In this document: positions 18,601-31,160 of the stretch, piece after piece | Position numbering within the stretch: the first letter of the stretch is position 1 | How the letters are laid out: each line of letters starts with the position of its first letter | Origin: JAEZBP01 sp963832725 | GTDB taxonomy: Bacteria; Myxococcota_A; Polyangia; Polyangiales; Sandaracinaceae | NCBI GenBank assembly: GCA_963832725.1 | Contig: CAWHVG010000005.1 | Coordinates: 2,108,001-2,172,000 of the forward strand | Length of the DNA: 64,000 bases | Direction of reading: 5' to 3' | Notes under the pieces: model-generated | The model's input: only the letters and a program-made list of their open reading frames with translations | What the model was told of the DNA's origin: nothing | Databases searched by the model: none | Position numbers and translations under genes: made by a program

Positions 18601-19734
18601 GACCGCCGCCCGCCCGCCGACGGGGCACTGGCTGCTCATCGAGGCGCCTGCGACCGCGTAGCCATCGTCATCCGGGTCGTCGAAGCAGGTGACGAGGAGC
18701 ATCTCGTCGGTCGCTCCGTCGCAGTCGTCGTCGATGCCGTTACAGACCTCGACCACGGGCGAGATGGAGCAGGCGCCGTACGTTCCTTCGGAGCAGTGCT
18801 CGATGCCGGCCGAGCAGGCACCGGGCGCCAGACAGCCACGGGTGGTCGAGCCGGAGCAGCTGCAGAGCGAGGGCGGATTGGCGACGCCGTCGCAGTCCTC
18901 GTCGACCATGGCCGCGTCGCAGACCTCCGGCGCGCCCGGGTGCGCGGTCGAGTTGGCGTCGTTGCAGTCCCCGCCCTGCTCCGCGTAGCCGGAAGGAAGG
19001 TAGCAAGCGTCCATGGTCGGCTGGGTCGAGTCGCCGAACCCGTCGCCGTCGGCGTCGACGTAGAAGGTGCGCTCGACGCCCTCGTCGACCGTGGTGTCGC
19101 AGTCGTTGTCGTCCCCGTCACAGACCTCGGGGCTGCCCGGGTGGTCACCGCCGCGGGCGTCGTTGCAGTCGTCGCCGCAGGTCTGCGTCCCGTCGGAGGC
19201 GGTGTTGCAGCAGCTGGCGTCGGGATAGCCGTCCATGTCGACGTCCCGGTAGCCGAAGGTCGTCGGATCGCAGTCCTCGTCGTGTCCGTCGTCTCCCGCG
19301 CCGCTGCAGACCTCGGGGTTGTCCGGGTAGCGGTTCGGGTCGCTGTCGTCGCAGTCGCGCCCGAGCGGCAGACCGTCCGAGCCCAGGCAAGCCGCGTCGC
19401 CCACCCCGTCTCCGTCGGCATCGGGGGGGGTGTTGGTACAAGCGCGCGTGTCCTCGTCGCACGCGTCCACCGTGCAATCGATGCCGTCGTCGCACGCGGC
19501 AGCCTCGCCGGCCTGGCAGAAGCCGGAGACGCACTGCTCGGTTCCGTTGCAGAAGAGCCCGTCGTCGCACTGCGAATCGACCCGGCAGGGCGTCAGGCCG
19601 CCGTCGGTGACCGCGCCCGAGTCCGGCTCCTGTCCGGCGTCGGCCTGTGGTGACGAGCCGGAGTCCGGCGAAGAGGGTGTTCCTGTGCAGCCGAGCGAGA
19701 ACAAAGCGAAGGCGAGAATGACGCGAGCACGCAT
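15681..19734 (-). CDS. Giant lipoprotein: MopE-type Cys/Asp repeats plus RCC1 beta-propeller repeats (one slip)
   Basis: Begins MRARVILAFALFSLGCTGTP: signal peptide with lipobox SLGC. Residues about 20-620 contain EGF/Cys-rich segments (CRVDSQCDDGLFCNGTEQC) and about ten MopE-type putative metal-binding motifs (GRDCDDSDPNRYPDNPEVC, DNDCDTTVDEG). The C-terminal half has about 13 RCC1-type units, each ending in a CWG motif (SDGTVQCWGDNSSGQLGDGG, NGTLACWGNNSYGQL), so one or two seven-bladed propellers. Near 15965 the frame slips once and continues as VLVDVPPPSPSRPLLCWNSS...TPQSTYDYP to the stop at 15681. A large secreted, metal-binding surface protein of myxobacterial type; its partner is unknown. 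An upstream in-frame start at 19773 would precede the signal peptide and is less likely. Confidence 0.85.
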
Positions 19735-19881
19735 GGTGCCGATGGTAAGCGTCCAGTGCGCTCCCGTCAGCATCCGCGGGTTACGTGGAAGTTACCGCGC
19801 GAGGGGGCGTTTACGACCGAGATACGCGCCCGGCCGAAACCGTTGCGGTGACGGGGGCGCAGTGGATACGCTGGCTCGACC
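19735..19881. promoter_or_regulatory. Divergent intergenic region (lipoprotein gene / kinase operon)
   Basis: These 147 bp separate two divergently transcribed units, the RCC1 lipoprotein gene to the left and the kinase operon to the right, so promoters for both must lie here or overlap the 5' ends. GGGTTACGTGGAAGTTACC near 19778-19796 contains two GTTAC half-sites. No convincing -35/-10 pair was identified. Confidence 0.3.
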
Positions 19882-21517
<1,636 letters not shown>

Positions 21518-21528
<11 letters not shown>

Positions 21529-22571
21529 GCGAGCCGCAGCGCTACTCGCAGCGTGGCTCTTGGTCGGTGGCGGCGTGGCGCGGGCGCAGGACACCGCGGA
21601 CGACACCGACGCGAGCAGCGCGGAAACCGCCGCGGAGACCGGAGAGCAAACCGACACGACCGACGACGCGGAGGGCGAAGCCGCCGAGGAAGCTCCGGAT
21701 CCGCGCTTCGACGAGGCTCGCCAGCGCTTCCGGCAGGGCTTGGCGCTGGCCGAAGCCGGGCAACTGCTCTGGCGCGATCGCCGAGTTCAACGCCTCACTG
21801 GCCATCCTCCCGCGGGCCAACACGCTCTTCAACATCGCCCGCTGCCAGGAGACGCTGAACCGCTACGACCTCGCGATCGCCGCCTACCAGCAGTACCTCG
21901 AGATGGCGCCGGCCGACGACGCCGACCGTCCGACCGTCGAGGCGACGATGCGCGCGCTCTCGAACCTGCTCGGCACCATCCACGTGAGCTCGAACGTGCC
22001 GGCGGAGGTCTGGCTCGAAGACCGCGTGGTCGGCGAGTCGCCGGGCGACGTGCTGGTCCCCGGCGGGCGGCACGTGCTGGAGCTGCGCGCGACCGGCCGG
22101 TTGCCCGAGCGGCAGGAGGTGGAGGTCAGCGCCCGTGGCGAGACCTCGGTGGAGTTCGAGCTCTCGGCCGCCGAGACCCACCAGTACAACACCACCAACA
22201 TCAGCTACGAGGCCCCGCCGCTGCCGCCCGCGCTGACCATCGCGACCATCGGCGCGGCCGTCGTCACGCTCGGCATCGGCGCCGGCTTCGGCATCAACGC
22301 CATCCTGCTCTCGAATCAGGCCCACGCGCTGGACCCGCGGCTTCCCCGGGATACGCAGTCCATCTCCAACTCGGCGCTCTACGCCGACATCTTCTACGGC
22401 GCGAGCGTCCTGGTCGGCGGCGCGGCGCTGGTGATGGCGTTCTTCACCGACTGGAGCGACGGCGCCGACGCCGAGCGCGCGCGGCGGGAGGCCGAGGGCC
22501 GGTCTCAGCTCCGGGTGATCCCGCTCCTCGGCCCGCTCTACGCCGGCGTCCGGGTGGAGGGCATCGAATGA
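21518..22571 (+). CDS. Secreted TPR + PEGA-domain membrane protein (one frame slip)
   Basis: Begins MTSERAAALLAAWLLVGGGVARAQDTADD, a signal peptide ending ARA-QD. An acidic linker leads into DEARQRFRQGLALAEAGN. At about 21765 one extra base breaks the frame; joining frames gives CSGAIAEFNASLAILPRANT and NIARCQETLNRYDLAIAAYQ, a classic TPR pair. This is followed by a PEGA-type beta domain (HVSSNVPAEVWLEDRVVGES, VPGGRHVLELRATGRLPERQ). Two C-terminal hydrophobic segments follow (ALTIATIGAAVVTLGIGAGF, ADIFYGASVLVGGAALVMAF). It overlaps the kinase by 11 bp and the next gene by 4 bp (ATGA). Proteins of this layout accompany PEGA kinases in myxobacteria; it is probably an envelope partner or substrate of the kinase. 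Confidence 0.82.
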
Positions 22572-24116
22572 AGGGCGCCACGCACCTCTCGCTATTGGCG
22601 ATCCTGCTCCCCATCCTGGTGGGCGGCTGCAGCGCGCTGGGGTTGGCAGACGGCCTCCAGCAGGCGTCCTGCATGAGCTGCTCGGATCTGGACTCGATCC
22701 AGCCGACCGGCGACCCCTGCAAGAGCTGGCAGTGCAGCAACCTGAACGATCCGACGGCCGGGATCTGCGTGGTCGACACGCTGGACGCGGACGGTGACGG
22801 CGCGCCCTCGCCGATGTGCGTCTCCGACGCGACCGCCGACTGCGACGACGCGAACGCGGCCAACGCACCGAACAAGATGGAGGCCTGCGATTCTCGTCGA
22901 CAACGACTGCGACGGGGTGATCGACGAGGGGGCGCTCTCGCTCGACCGCACCGATCTGGTCCGCGCAGCGTCGCTGACCGCGCTCTCGTGGGCCGCCGAC
23001 GGCAGCGGCGCCGTCGCCGTGTACGCGCTCGGCAGCGATCTGGCCGTGTCGACGCTCCCGGCGACCGGCACCACGGTGGGAGGCGGAACGTTGATGGGGC
23101 CCGCGTCCACGCCTCTCCCGAAGAGCACCGCCGTGGCCGGCGACGAGGCTGGCGACTACGCCATCGCCTATGCGGCGGGCTCGGGCTGCTCGCGGATCGT
23201 GCTCGGCACCTGGTCCGGCTCGGGGACGAGCTTGACCATGCCGGACGGTCACCAGAACACCGGATTGCCCAAGGCTGAGCGGCGCCACGTGCACCGGCGG
23301 CAACACCAGCCCGGTGGGCTTCCTGCGCTGGCGTCGGCGGTCGACCGCCAGGTCCTGCTCGCCTACCTGGCCGACGACGGCGACCGCAGCTGCGGCGGCG
23401 ACGCGGTCGACGTGGGGCTCGTCGTCGCGCAGCGGATGACCACCAGCGGGAGCTTCGGCGAGACCGGTCCGGTCGCGAGCGGCGTGGTCGGCCAGAGCGT
23501 CGACGGCGCGCCCGCCCTGGTCGCGATCGACAGCACGTTCGGCTACCTACTCGCGTTCGCGCGGAGCGACGGCACCATCGGCGTACACCGCGTGCAGGTG
23601 GACGGAACGACGCTCGCCGCCACGGTGACCAGCGACGTCTACGTCGAGACCTGCAGCTCCGGCTCATGCGGCGACGTCGCGCTGACCGCCGCACAGGTGG
23701 ACTCCGGCTACCAGGTCGCCCTCACCTACCGCGACGGCGACTGCTCGCAGGCGTCGGCCGCCCTGCGCGTGCTCTCGCTCGACACGACGGCCGGCACGTT
23801 GACGGCGGCCGGCGACGTCCAGCACAGCGCCAGCGCGAGCACGCTCCGGTACCCGGTGGCGGCGCGGCGGACCTCGCCGGACGAGTGGCTCCTCACCTGG
23901 TCGTACAACGCGGGCATGCAGCGCGCGGTCGCCATGCAGCGCTTCGACGCGAACGTCGCGCCGGTCGGCGAAGCCCGCGACGTGCTGACGACGAGCGGCG
24001 TGTTCAGCCAGCCCATCGCCGCCACCGGCGGCACCGGCAGCGACGGCTACCACGTGTTCGCGTACGACACGAGCTCCCCGGCCACACTGACCCGCGCCGG
24101 CGCTCAGTGCCCATGA
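22568..24116 (+). CDS. MopE-motif lipoprotein, third gene of the kinase operon (frame slips)
   Basis: Starts MKGATHLSLLAILLPILVGG ending in a GGCS lipobox, so a lipoprotein. Next are a Cys-rich segment (CMSCSDLDSIQPTGDPCKSW) and a MopE motif DCDDANAANAPNKMEACD. After a slip near 22892 this is completed by VDNDCDGVIDEGALS. The remaining ~400 residues form a beta-rich domain with repeats such as GSGAVAVYALGSDLAV and GFGYLLAFARSDGT-like strands, typical of a propeller. A second double slip at about 23270-23340 hides LSGATCTGGNTSPVGFL. The start overlaps the stop of the PEGA gene as ATGA, so translation is coupled. The protein is likely displayed at the outer or inner membrane surface; function unknown. 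Confidence 0.78.
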
Positions 24117-24127
24117 GCAGCGACTGA

Positions 24128-24270
24128 CGGACCGCGGCGTCACCCGCACGAGCTGCTCGGGCACGCTGACCCGCCAACACGCAGTGTGCCGCCAGCGGCA
24201 GCGGACACGGACCGCGGCGCCACCCGCCGACGCACAGAGCTGCTCGAGCACGCTGGACCCGCGCCGGCGC
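24128..24270. repeat. Imperfect direct duplication in the 24117-24417 intergenic stretch
   Basis: GGACCGCGGCGTCACCCGC...AGCTGCTCGGGCACGCTGACC at 24128-24172 recurs, with a short insertion, as GGACCGCGGCGCCACCCGC...AGCTGCTCGAGCACGCTGGACC from 24209. It lies between two convergent lipoprotein genes. No gene is visible in this 300-bp interval. Confidence 0.6.
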
Positions 24271-24417
24271 CTCCGTCGCCGCGAGCGGTCGACGGTGCGG
24301 TGCCGACGTCGGCTTCGGAAACTCGGGCGGAGCTCGGCTGACGGGAGCAGCGCTCGGCCCTCTCGACGAGGACGATCGCTTCCCAACGTGCCGCGCGCTT
24401 CGTCGGCGGCGCCGTGC

Positions 24418-26469
24418 TCAGTTCAGCATCGTGCAGACGTTCGAGGCACAGCGATCACCGCTGTCGCAGCAGTCGCTGTCCGTGCGGCAGGCCTCGCCGG
24501 TCATCGAGCACGAGGGCACGTCCGGCGGAACGCAGACCGGCCCGGCGCCCACGTCGCGGCAGAACCCGCTGCAGCACTCGCTGCTGGCGGCGCAGGTGCG
24601 ACCGTCGGCGCGGCAGGCCTCCTGCGCCCAGAACGCGGCCATGTTCTGCTGCGTCACGTCCTGCTGCGGGATCCAGTAGGGCGGGTGGCTCGCGTCGCTG
24701 CCCGCGCTCGGATCGTTGGAGATGGCGCTGACCCAGAGCTGCCGCCGGTGCGTGCCGCGGGTGCCGACCTGCGCGTTGCCGTAGTCGCGGGAGCTGAAGA
24801 ACGCGAGCCAGAAGAACCCGCCCTCGTCGAAGGGCGAGAACGTCGGGTAGTAGCTGTTCTCCTCGCCACCGTTGAGCGCGTCGAGGTCGACGGTGACGCT
24901 CCCGTCGGCGCGGACCAGCCGGATGTGCGCCGGGTACAGCGTCGTCCCGTTGGCCGAGCGGCTGTTCATCCCGTCCTGGATGCCGATCCACTGCGAGTCC
25001 GGCGACCACGAGGGCCTCGCCAGCGCCCGACCGCCGCCCGGCACGATGACGCTCGGCGCCCCGAACGCGTCGGCGCCGGTCACCGGGATGACGCCCAGAT
25101 CGCTGGCCGTGAAGTCCACGCCCCACGACGCGCCATTGTGGTTCATCACGAACGCGATGGTGTTCCCGTCGGGCGACCACTCCGGCTGGGCCGAGGAGGT
25201 CGTCGGCAGCGGCGTGCCGGTCGTCGGCAGCTGCATCCCGGTGTTTGCGTCGACCAGGAAGATCTCGTTGGCCCAGTTGGCGATCAGCCGTGTCGCGTCG
25301 GGGTTGAAGCTCGAGGTGAGGAACTGAACACCCGTCGGCGGCACCACGAAGGGCGGCGGATCACCGCTGAGGTCCGCGGTGAGATCGAGCACGGCGCCGT
25401 AGCCCTGCGACGCGTCCCAGACCTCCGCGGCCATCCGGCGACCGTCGCGGCTGATCGTGTGACACGCGATGCAGCGCTCGCCGTCGGTGGGGCGCGCGGG
25501 CGGGTTCGGCACCAAGGTCTCGCGCCCGCTTCCATCGCCACCGATGCGCTGGATGCGGCCCGCGCCGAGATCCCAGTAGTAGATGGCGCCGGTGATGCTG
25601 GCGGAGGCGAACTGGAAGGAGCGCGGCGCGCCGGCGATGGTCTCGGAGCTGGCGCTGATGAAACGGTCGACGACCAGAGTGACGGTCTCGCCGCCGCTCG
25701 AGTCCGCCAGCGCCCGCCACTCGGCGCGCGGAATCAGAAGATCGTAGCCGAAGCCACCGCCGGAGTGGACCACGTAGGCGGTCAGCGTCGTGTGAGGCGC
25801 GGTGAACGTCAGCCGGTAGACATCGCCCGCGTCGCCCCGCTCCCACTGCACGTCGGGCGGATACACGTTCTGCGGGAAGACCACGTCCGCCAGCGGGTAG
25901 AGCAGCCCGGCCTGACGCGTCGTGTCGGCGGTCGCCGTGGACGCGAAGCTCGTCGGCGCGTCGGCCGGCACGCCGTCGCCCATGTAGTGCCGGTCGAGAT
26001 TCACCGTCACGGTCGTGGTCGCCGTCATCCCCAGCGCGTCCACGCTGACCGTCTCCGTGCCGCCGGACTCGCCCTCGGCCGTGAACACGCCGGTCGTGGA
26101 GTCGATGGTCCCGAGGCGCGTGGACCCGAGCGACCAGAAGCCGGTCGACACCGCGGCCATGTGCCCGTCCGAGTAGGTCGCCGTCAGCGTGAAGGTCTGG
26201 CTCACGCTCGCTCCGTCGGTGCTGGTCAGCACCGGATCGGCGGGATCGATCCCCAGCGAGACCACCGTGGTCGAGCCGCCGTCGGGCATGCTCGTGTGGC
26301 CGGCGTCGGAACCGCCTCCGTCCATGCCCGGCATCGGTGCCTTGCACGTGCCGTCGACGCAGCTCTGGCCGGTCGCGCAATCGGAGTTGCTGGCGCACTG
26401 CGGCGTGCTCGGGGAGCTGCCGCAGGCGGCGAGGACGAGGACGGTGAGGGGGACGAGGGCGCGGGGCAT
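24418..26469 (-). CDS. Lipoprotein with CxxCH haem motif, PD40/TolB-like propeller and Cys-knot tail
   Basis: Starts MPRALVPLTVLVLAACGSSP: lipobox LAAC (Cys16). Order of parts: a Cys-rich stub (CASNSDCATGQSCVDGTC); an Ig-like BIG2-type domain (LTATYSDGHMAAVSTGFWSL); a beta domain; ERCIACHTISRDG, a CxxCH haem c-attachment motif near the middle; PD40/WD40-like propeller strands (AQPEWSPDGNTIAFVMNHNG, ARPSWSPDSQWIGIQDGMN); and a C-terminal Cys-rich region (CAASSECCSGFCRD, CRTDSDCCDSGDRC). The frame is intact for 683 codons. Such CxxCH-plus-PD40 proteins are annotated in myxobacteria only as hypothetical or TolB-like. Electron transfer is possible but unproven. Confidence 0.85.
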   Translation of the reverse strand: MPRALVPLTVLVLAACGSSPSTPQCASNSDCATGQSCVDGTCKAPMPGMDGGGSDAGHTSMPDGGSTTVVSLGIDPADPVLTSTDGASVSQTFTLTATYSDGHMAAVSTGFWSLGSTRLGTIDSTTGVFTAEGESGGTETVSVDALGMTATTTVTVNLDRHYMGDGVPADAPTSFASTATADTTRQAGLLYPLADVVFPQNVYPPDVQWERGDAGDVYRLTFTAPHTTLTAYVVHSGGGFGYDLLIPRAEWRALADSSGGETVTLVVDRFISASSETIAGAPRSFQFASASITGAIYYWDLGAGRIQRIGGDGSGRETLVPNPPARPTDGERCIACHTISRDGRRMAAEVWDASQGYGAVLDLTADLSGDPPPFVVPPTGVQFLTSSFNPDATRLIANWANEIFLVDANTGMQLPTTGTPLPTTSSAQPEWSPDGNTIAFVMNHNGASWGVDFTASDLGVIPVTGADAFGAPSVIVPGGGRALARPSWSPDSQWIGIQDGMNSRSANGTTLYPAHIRLVRADGSVTVDLDALNGGEENSYYPTFSPFDEGGFFWLAFFSSRDYGNAQVGTRGTHRRQLWVSAISNDPSAGSDASHPPYWIPQQDVTQQNMAAFWAQEACRADGRTCAASSECCSGFCRDVGAGPVCVPPDVPSCSMTGEACRTDSDCCDSGDRCASNVCTMLN

Positions 26470-26680
26470 CCCGCTACGATAGCAGTCGGCCGTGCCGGCG
26501 AGGCGTCGGGACGCGCGGCACGCGAGAATTCGTCACGCGAGGGCGGTCGAGCCGGACACCCTCGCTCGCGCCTCCGAGGACCTCCGGCGGAGCGACGAGC
26601 GGCCGCGCTCTTCGCGATCCCTCGTCTGAACTGAAGCGAGCACGCGAGCGAGGTCGACGCGGGCAGGGCCGTGTCGACGC

Positions 26681-26706
26681 ACCGCTCCGCACCAGCGCGG
26701 AGCGGT
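26681..26706 (-). terminator. Perfect 10-bp hairpin at the 3' end of the 26708-27454 gene
   Basis: ACCGCTCCGC (26681-26690) pairs exactly with GCGGAGCGGT (26697-26706) over a 6-nt loop. It lies two bases beyond the minus-strand stop. It is a good candidate for the transcript end, separating this gene from the next lipoprotein gene downstream. Confidence 0.6.
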
Positions 26707-26707
26707 C

Positions 26708-27454
26708 CTACTCGAGCGTGGGCAGGGCGAGCAGCGACTGGGAGCCCACCACCTCGACCTCGTCGGGGCCCGCACTCGCCATGACCGTGTTGCGGCTGCC
26801 GGCCAGCATCGTCGCCATGCCGGTCGGCAGGTGCGCGAGCACCGCGCCAGGGACGGTCATCGTGCCTCTCGCTGCCGACGTGCCACAGAGCACCCGCACG
26901 TACCCCGCGGGAGAGCTCTTCGAGAGGGAGAGCTCGACCGTCTCTGCCGCCAGCGAGGGATCCCACGTGAGGGTGAACCCGTCGTGTCGCGAGATCGAGC
27001 GCGGCAGCGTGAAGTCCGGCGCTTCGGGGATCGTCACCGAGCCCTCGAACGCGGCCACGCTGTCGCCAGTCGCGGTGATCCGCACGCGCGTCCCGGGGTC
27101 CAGCGTCCCGTCGCCGTGGACCGAATAGGGGCCCAGCGGGTGATCAGTCGCGGTCAGAAGGGAGTCACCGCCGGTCGACGCCTCCAGGGTCCCGACCCCG
27201 ACCGGCGGCGTGACCGGCCCGTCGCATTGAACGGCCCGACAGCTCCCCGCGAACGCCAGCGTCATGCAGCCGGACCGAAGCCCGTGATCGAAGTCGGAAC
27301 GGGGCAAAGGAGAGTCGTAGAACGTGCCTCCCAGCGCGTACCCCGGACCCTCCAGCTGCGCGATCACGGCCGAACCGCGAACAGGCGGTCCGGCCGGCTC
27401 ACCGCTGCAAGCGCTGGCGGATACGAGCAGAAGAAGAGGGGCGAGGTAGCGCAT
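26708..27454 (-). CDS. Small lipoprotein, unknown function
   Basis: MRYLAPLLLLVSASACSGEP is a signal peptide with lipobox SASAC or ASAC (Cys16). The 232-residue mature part is beta-rich (GYALGGTFYDSPLPRSDFDH, GTRVRITATGDSVAAFEGSV, HDGFTLTWDPSLAAETVELS) and includes three Cys residues near SGCMTLAFAGSCRAVQC. The layout of two beta domains resembles lipoproteins annotated only as hypothetical in Polyangia. A perfect hairpin follows its stop, and the ~360-bp region upstream separates it from the urease operon, which runs the other way. The frame is clean. Confidence 0.75.
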   Translation of the reverse strand: MRYLAPLLLLVSASACSGEPAGPPVRGSAVIAQLEGPGYALGGTFYDSPLPRSDFDHGLRSGCMTLAFAGSCRAVQCDGPVTPPVGVGTLEASTGGDSLLTATDHPLGPYSVHGDGTLDPGTRVRITATGDSVAAFEGSVTIPEAPDFTLPRSISRHDGFTLTWDPSLAAETVELSLSKSSPAGYVRVLCGTSAARGTMTVPGAVLAHLPTGMATMLAGSRNTVMASAGPDEVEVVGSQSLLALPTLE

Positions 27455-27814
27455 CGTTCAGCTCCCGAGGTCATGCCGGCCAGGACCTCGACGAGGGCCC
27501 GCGTCCGCAAAGCCGACAGTGCCATGAATGTCGACAGGCGACAAACCGACGCGCGGGGGAACGTCGAAACAAACGAGATGCGGCATCGAGAGGCCTCCGT
27601 GCGTCCGTTCTCGGGGCAGGAGCCCCCTCGGAGAGCGCGCCACGCGGGCGGCCGTCCCGGCCCTCGTTCGCCGAAGCGCTCGCTGACTGCGGAGCCGCTC
27701 GATCGATGAAAAGTCCCGGAAACACGGGCGTGCTACCGTCCGCGCGATGGTGCGCGGGGAGTCTCTATCCAGCTGGAACGCCCGGCGCGCGCCGAGGTTC
27801 GGACTGACCAGGCG
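27455..27814. other. Divergent intergenic region upstream of the urease operon
   Basis: No gene is supported here. It must contain the promoter of the urease operon (plus) and of the lipoprotein gene (minus). I saw no clear NikR-, NtrC- or sigma-54-type site, so regulation by nickel or nitrogen cannot be argued from sequence. Confidence 0.4.
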
Positions 27815-28687
27815 ATGCTGAAACTTCCCGGTGGTGCAGCGGCGGCGGCGGGGCTCGATCCCGGCCGCGAGCGCGCTTCGTCTCGCCCCGGCCGCACGCC
27901 TTGGGATGCGTCCCTCTGGCTGACGCTCGGGTGGCGCGCCGGGCGGACGCGGGTGGCAGAGGCGGGGCATCGCGGGCCGCTCCGGCTCCAGCGCTTGTTC
28001 CACCCGGAGCCGGACGGGACGGGGCACGCGGTGGTGCTCCATCCGCCCGGCGGGCTGGTGTCGGGGGATCGGCTCCGGCTGCGGTTCGAGGTCCAGAGCG
28101 GACAGGCGCTGGTGACGACGGTCGGCGCGACCAAGCTCTACCGCTCGAGCGGCACCGAGGCGTCGCAGCACACCGAGCTCCACGTGGCGGCAGGCGCGAC
28201 GCTGGAGCACGTGCCGCAGCCGGCCATCGTCTTCGACGGCGCGCGCGGCAGGGTGACGACGCGGGCCGTGCTGGAAGAAGGGGCGGAGCTGCTCGTGTGG
28301 GACGTGGCCTGTTTCGGCCGCCCCGCCAACGGCATGCGCTTCGAGCACGGCTCGGCCTGGCTCGGGCTCGAGGTCGTGGACGCGGATGGAACGCCCCGGC
28401 TGATCGAGCGCGGCCGCTACGAAGGCGGCGGGCCGCTCTTGTCGGAGCCGTGGGGCCTCGGCGGGATGCCGGCCATCGGCACGCTGGTCGCGACGGCCGG
28501 CGAGATCGACGCCGTCCGCGCGTTGGACGATCCGCGCCTGAGCGCCACCCGCCTCGATCGGCTCTTGGTGGTGCGCGCCCGCGGCCGCGACGGCGAAGAG
28601 GTGCGGCGCGCCCTCGAGCCGGTGCGCCACTTGGTTCGCGACGCGTGGGGACGGCCCCGCGTCGATCCCGGAATCTGGAGGACCTGA
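27815..28687 (+). CDS. ureD: Urease accessory protein UreD
   Basis: 290 residues, first gene of the urease operon. Family signatures are present: QRLFHPEPDGTGHAVVLHPP followed by GGLVSGDRL, TTVGATKLYRS, EHVPQPAIVFDGARGRVTTR, WDVACFGRPANGMRFEHG. UreD (UreH) binds apo-urease UreABC and, with UreF and UreG, delivers Ni2+ and CO2 for active-site assembly in the cytoplasm. The ATG at 27815 gives an N-terminal extension of about 25 residues before the conserved TLGWRAGRTRVAEAGHRGPL. The stop shares a base with ureA's ATG (TGATG), indicating translational coupling. Confidence 0.95.
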   Translation: MLKLPGGAAAAAGLDPGRERASSRPGRTPWDASLWLTLGWRAGRTRVAEAGHRGPLRLQRLFHPEPDGTGHAVVLHPPGGLVSGDRLRLRFEVQSGQALVTTVGATKLYRSSGTEASQHTELHVAAGATLEHVPQPAIVFDGARGRVTTRAVLEEGAELLVWDVACFGRPANGMRFEHGSAWLGLEVVDADGTPRLIERGRYEGGGPLLSEPWGLGGMPAIGTLVATAGEIDAVRALDDPRLSATRLDRLLVVRARGRDGEEVRRALEPVRHLVRDAWGRPRVDPGIWRT

Positions 28688-28989
28688 TGAACCTCTCCCC
28701 TCGCGAAAAAGACAAGCTGCTGATCTTCTGCGCCGGGCTCTTGGCCGAACGACGACGCGAGGCCGGGCTGGCGCTGAACTATCCGGAGGCGATCGCGTAC
28801 ATCTCGAGCGCCATCCTCGAAGGCGCGCGGGCCGGAAAGTCGGTGGCGGAGCTGATGGAGCTCGGCGCCACGCTGCTCACCCGCGAAGACGTGATGGAGG
28901 GCGTGCCCGAGATGATCCCCGAGGTGCAGGTCGAGGCGACCTTCCCCGACGGCACGAAGCTGGTCACCGTCCACGAGCCGATCCGATGA
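28687..28989 (+). CDS. ureA: Urease gamma subunit
   Basis: 100 residues, the standard size of UreA. MNLSPREKDKLLIFCAGLLA is the canonical start. The rest follows the family: NYPEAIAYISSAILEGARAG, ELMELGATLLTREDVMEGVP, EVQVEATFPDGTKLVTVHEP. It is the small structural subunit of the (UreABC)3 enzyme that hydrolyses urea to ammonia and carbamate. It overlaps ureD by one base and ureB by four (ATGA). Confidence 0.97.
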   Translation: MNLSPREKDKLLIFCAGLLAERRREAGLALNYPEAIAYISSAILEGARAGKSVAELMELGATLLTREDVMEGVPEMIPEVQVEATFPDGTKLVTVHEPIR

Positions 28990-29309
28990 CGCCGGGCGAG
29001 CTTTTCCCCGCCGCCGGCGACATCGAGCTGAACGCCGGCCGGCCACAGACGACGATCGAGGTCGCCAACACCGGCGACCGGCCGGTGCAGGTGGGCTCCC
29101 ACTACCACTTCGCCGAGACGAACCCGGCCCTCTCCTTCGACCGCGCCGCCGCGCGCGGAAAGCGCCTCGACATCCCGGCCGGCACGGCCGTCCGCTTCGA
29201 GCCGGGGCAGACCCGCGAGGTCACGCTGATCCCCTACGCCGGCGACCGGGTGGTCATCGGCTTCCGCGCCGAGGTGATGGGCCCGCTCGACGAGAAGGAG
29301 GACGCATGA
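28986..29309 (+). CDS. ureB: Urease beta subunit
   Basis: 107 residues, the normal UreB size. MTPGELFPAAGDIELNAGRP is followed by the signature GDRPVQVGSHYHFAETN, the flexible segment next to the active-site flap, then GKRLDIPAGTAVRFEPGQTR and VVIGFRAEVMGPLDEKEDA. It is a separate gene, as in typical three-subunit ureases. Its last codons overlap the ATG of a 47-codon ORF instead of ureC, which is unusual. Confidence 0.97.
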   Translation: MTPGELFPAAGDIELNAGRPQTTIEVANTGDRPVQVGSHYHFAETNPALSFDRAAARGKRLDIPAGTAVRFEPGQTREVTLIPYAGDRVVIGFRAEVMGPLDEKEDA

Positions 29310-29445
29310 GCCCCATCGCGGAGCAGATCGAGACGAGCGGCCCGGCGAGCCGCAAGACCATCGCCGTGGCGCCGAACGCGGACGCCTCCCGAGCCGGGGC
29401 GCCTCGCGCTCGCGTCATCGGATCCATCGACTCCCAGGAGGACGC

Positions 29446-29449
<4 letters not shown>
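29306..29449 (+). CDS. 47-residue ORF inserted between ureB and ureC
   Basis: ATG 29306 overlaps the ureB stop and the ORF's own TGA (29447-29449) overlaps the ureC ATG, so it is phased exactly like an operon gene. The protein is MSPIAEQIETSGPASRKTIA through VIGSIDSQEDA, basic/Ala-rich with no recognised motif. Both junctions carry the same sequence, AGGAGGACGCATGAGCC, followed by CATC after one variable base. The ORF therefore begins with a near copy of the ribosome-binding site and first four codons of ureC (MSPI against MSRI). It could be a real small protein, a translational coupler, or the relic of a local duplication. Confidence 0.6.
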
Positions 29450-31149
<1,700 letters not shown>

Positions 31150-31160
31150 AGGAGAGCCCG

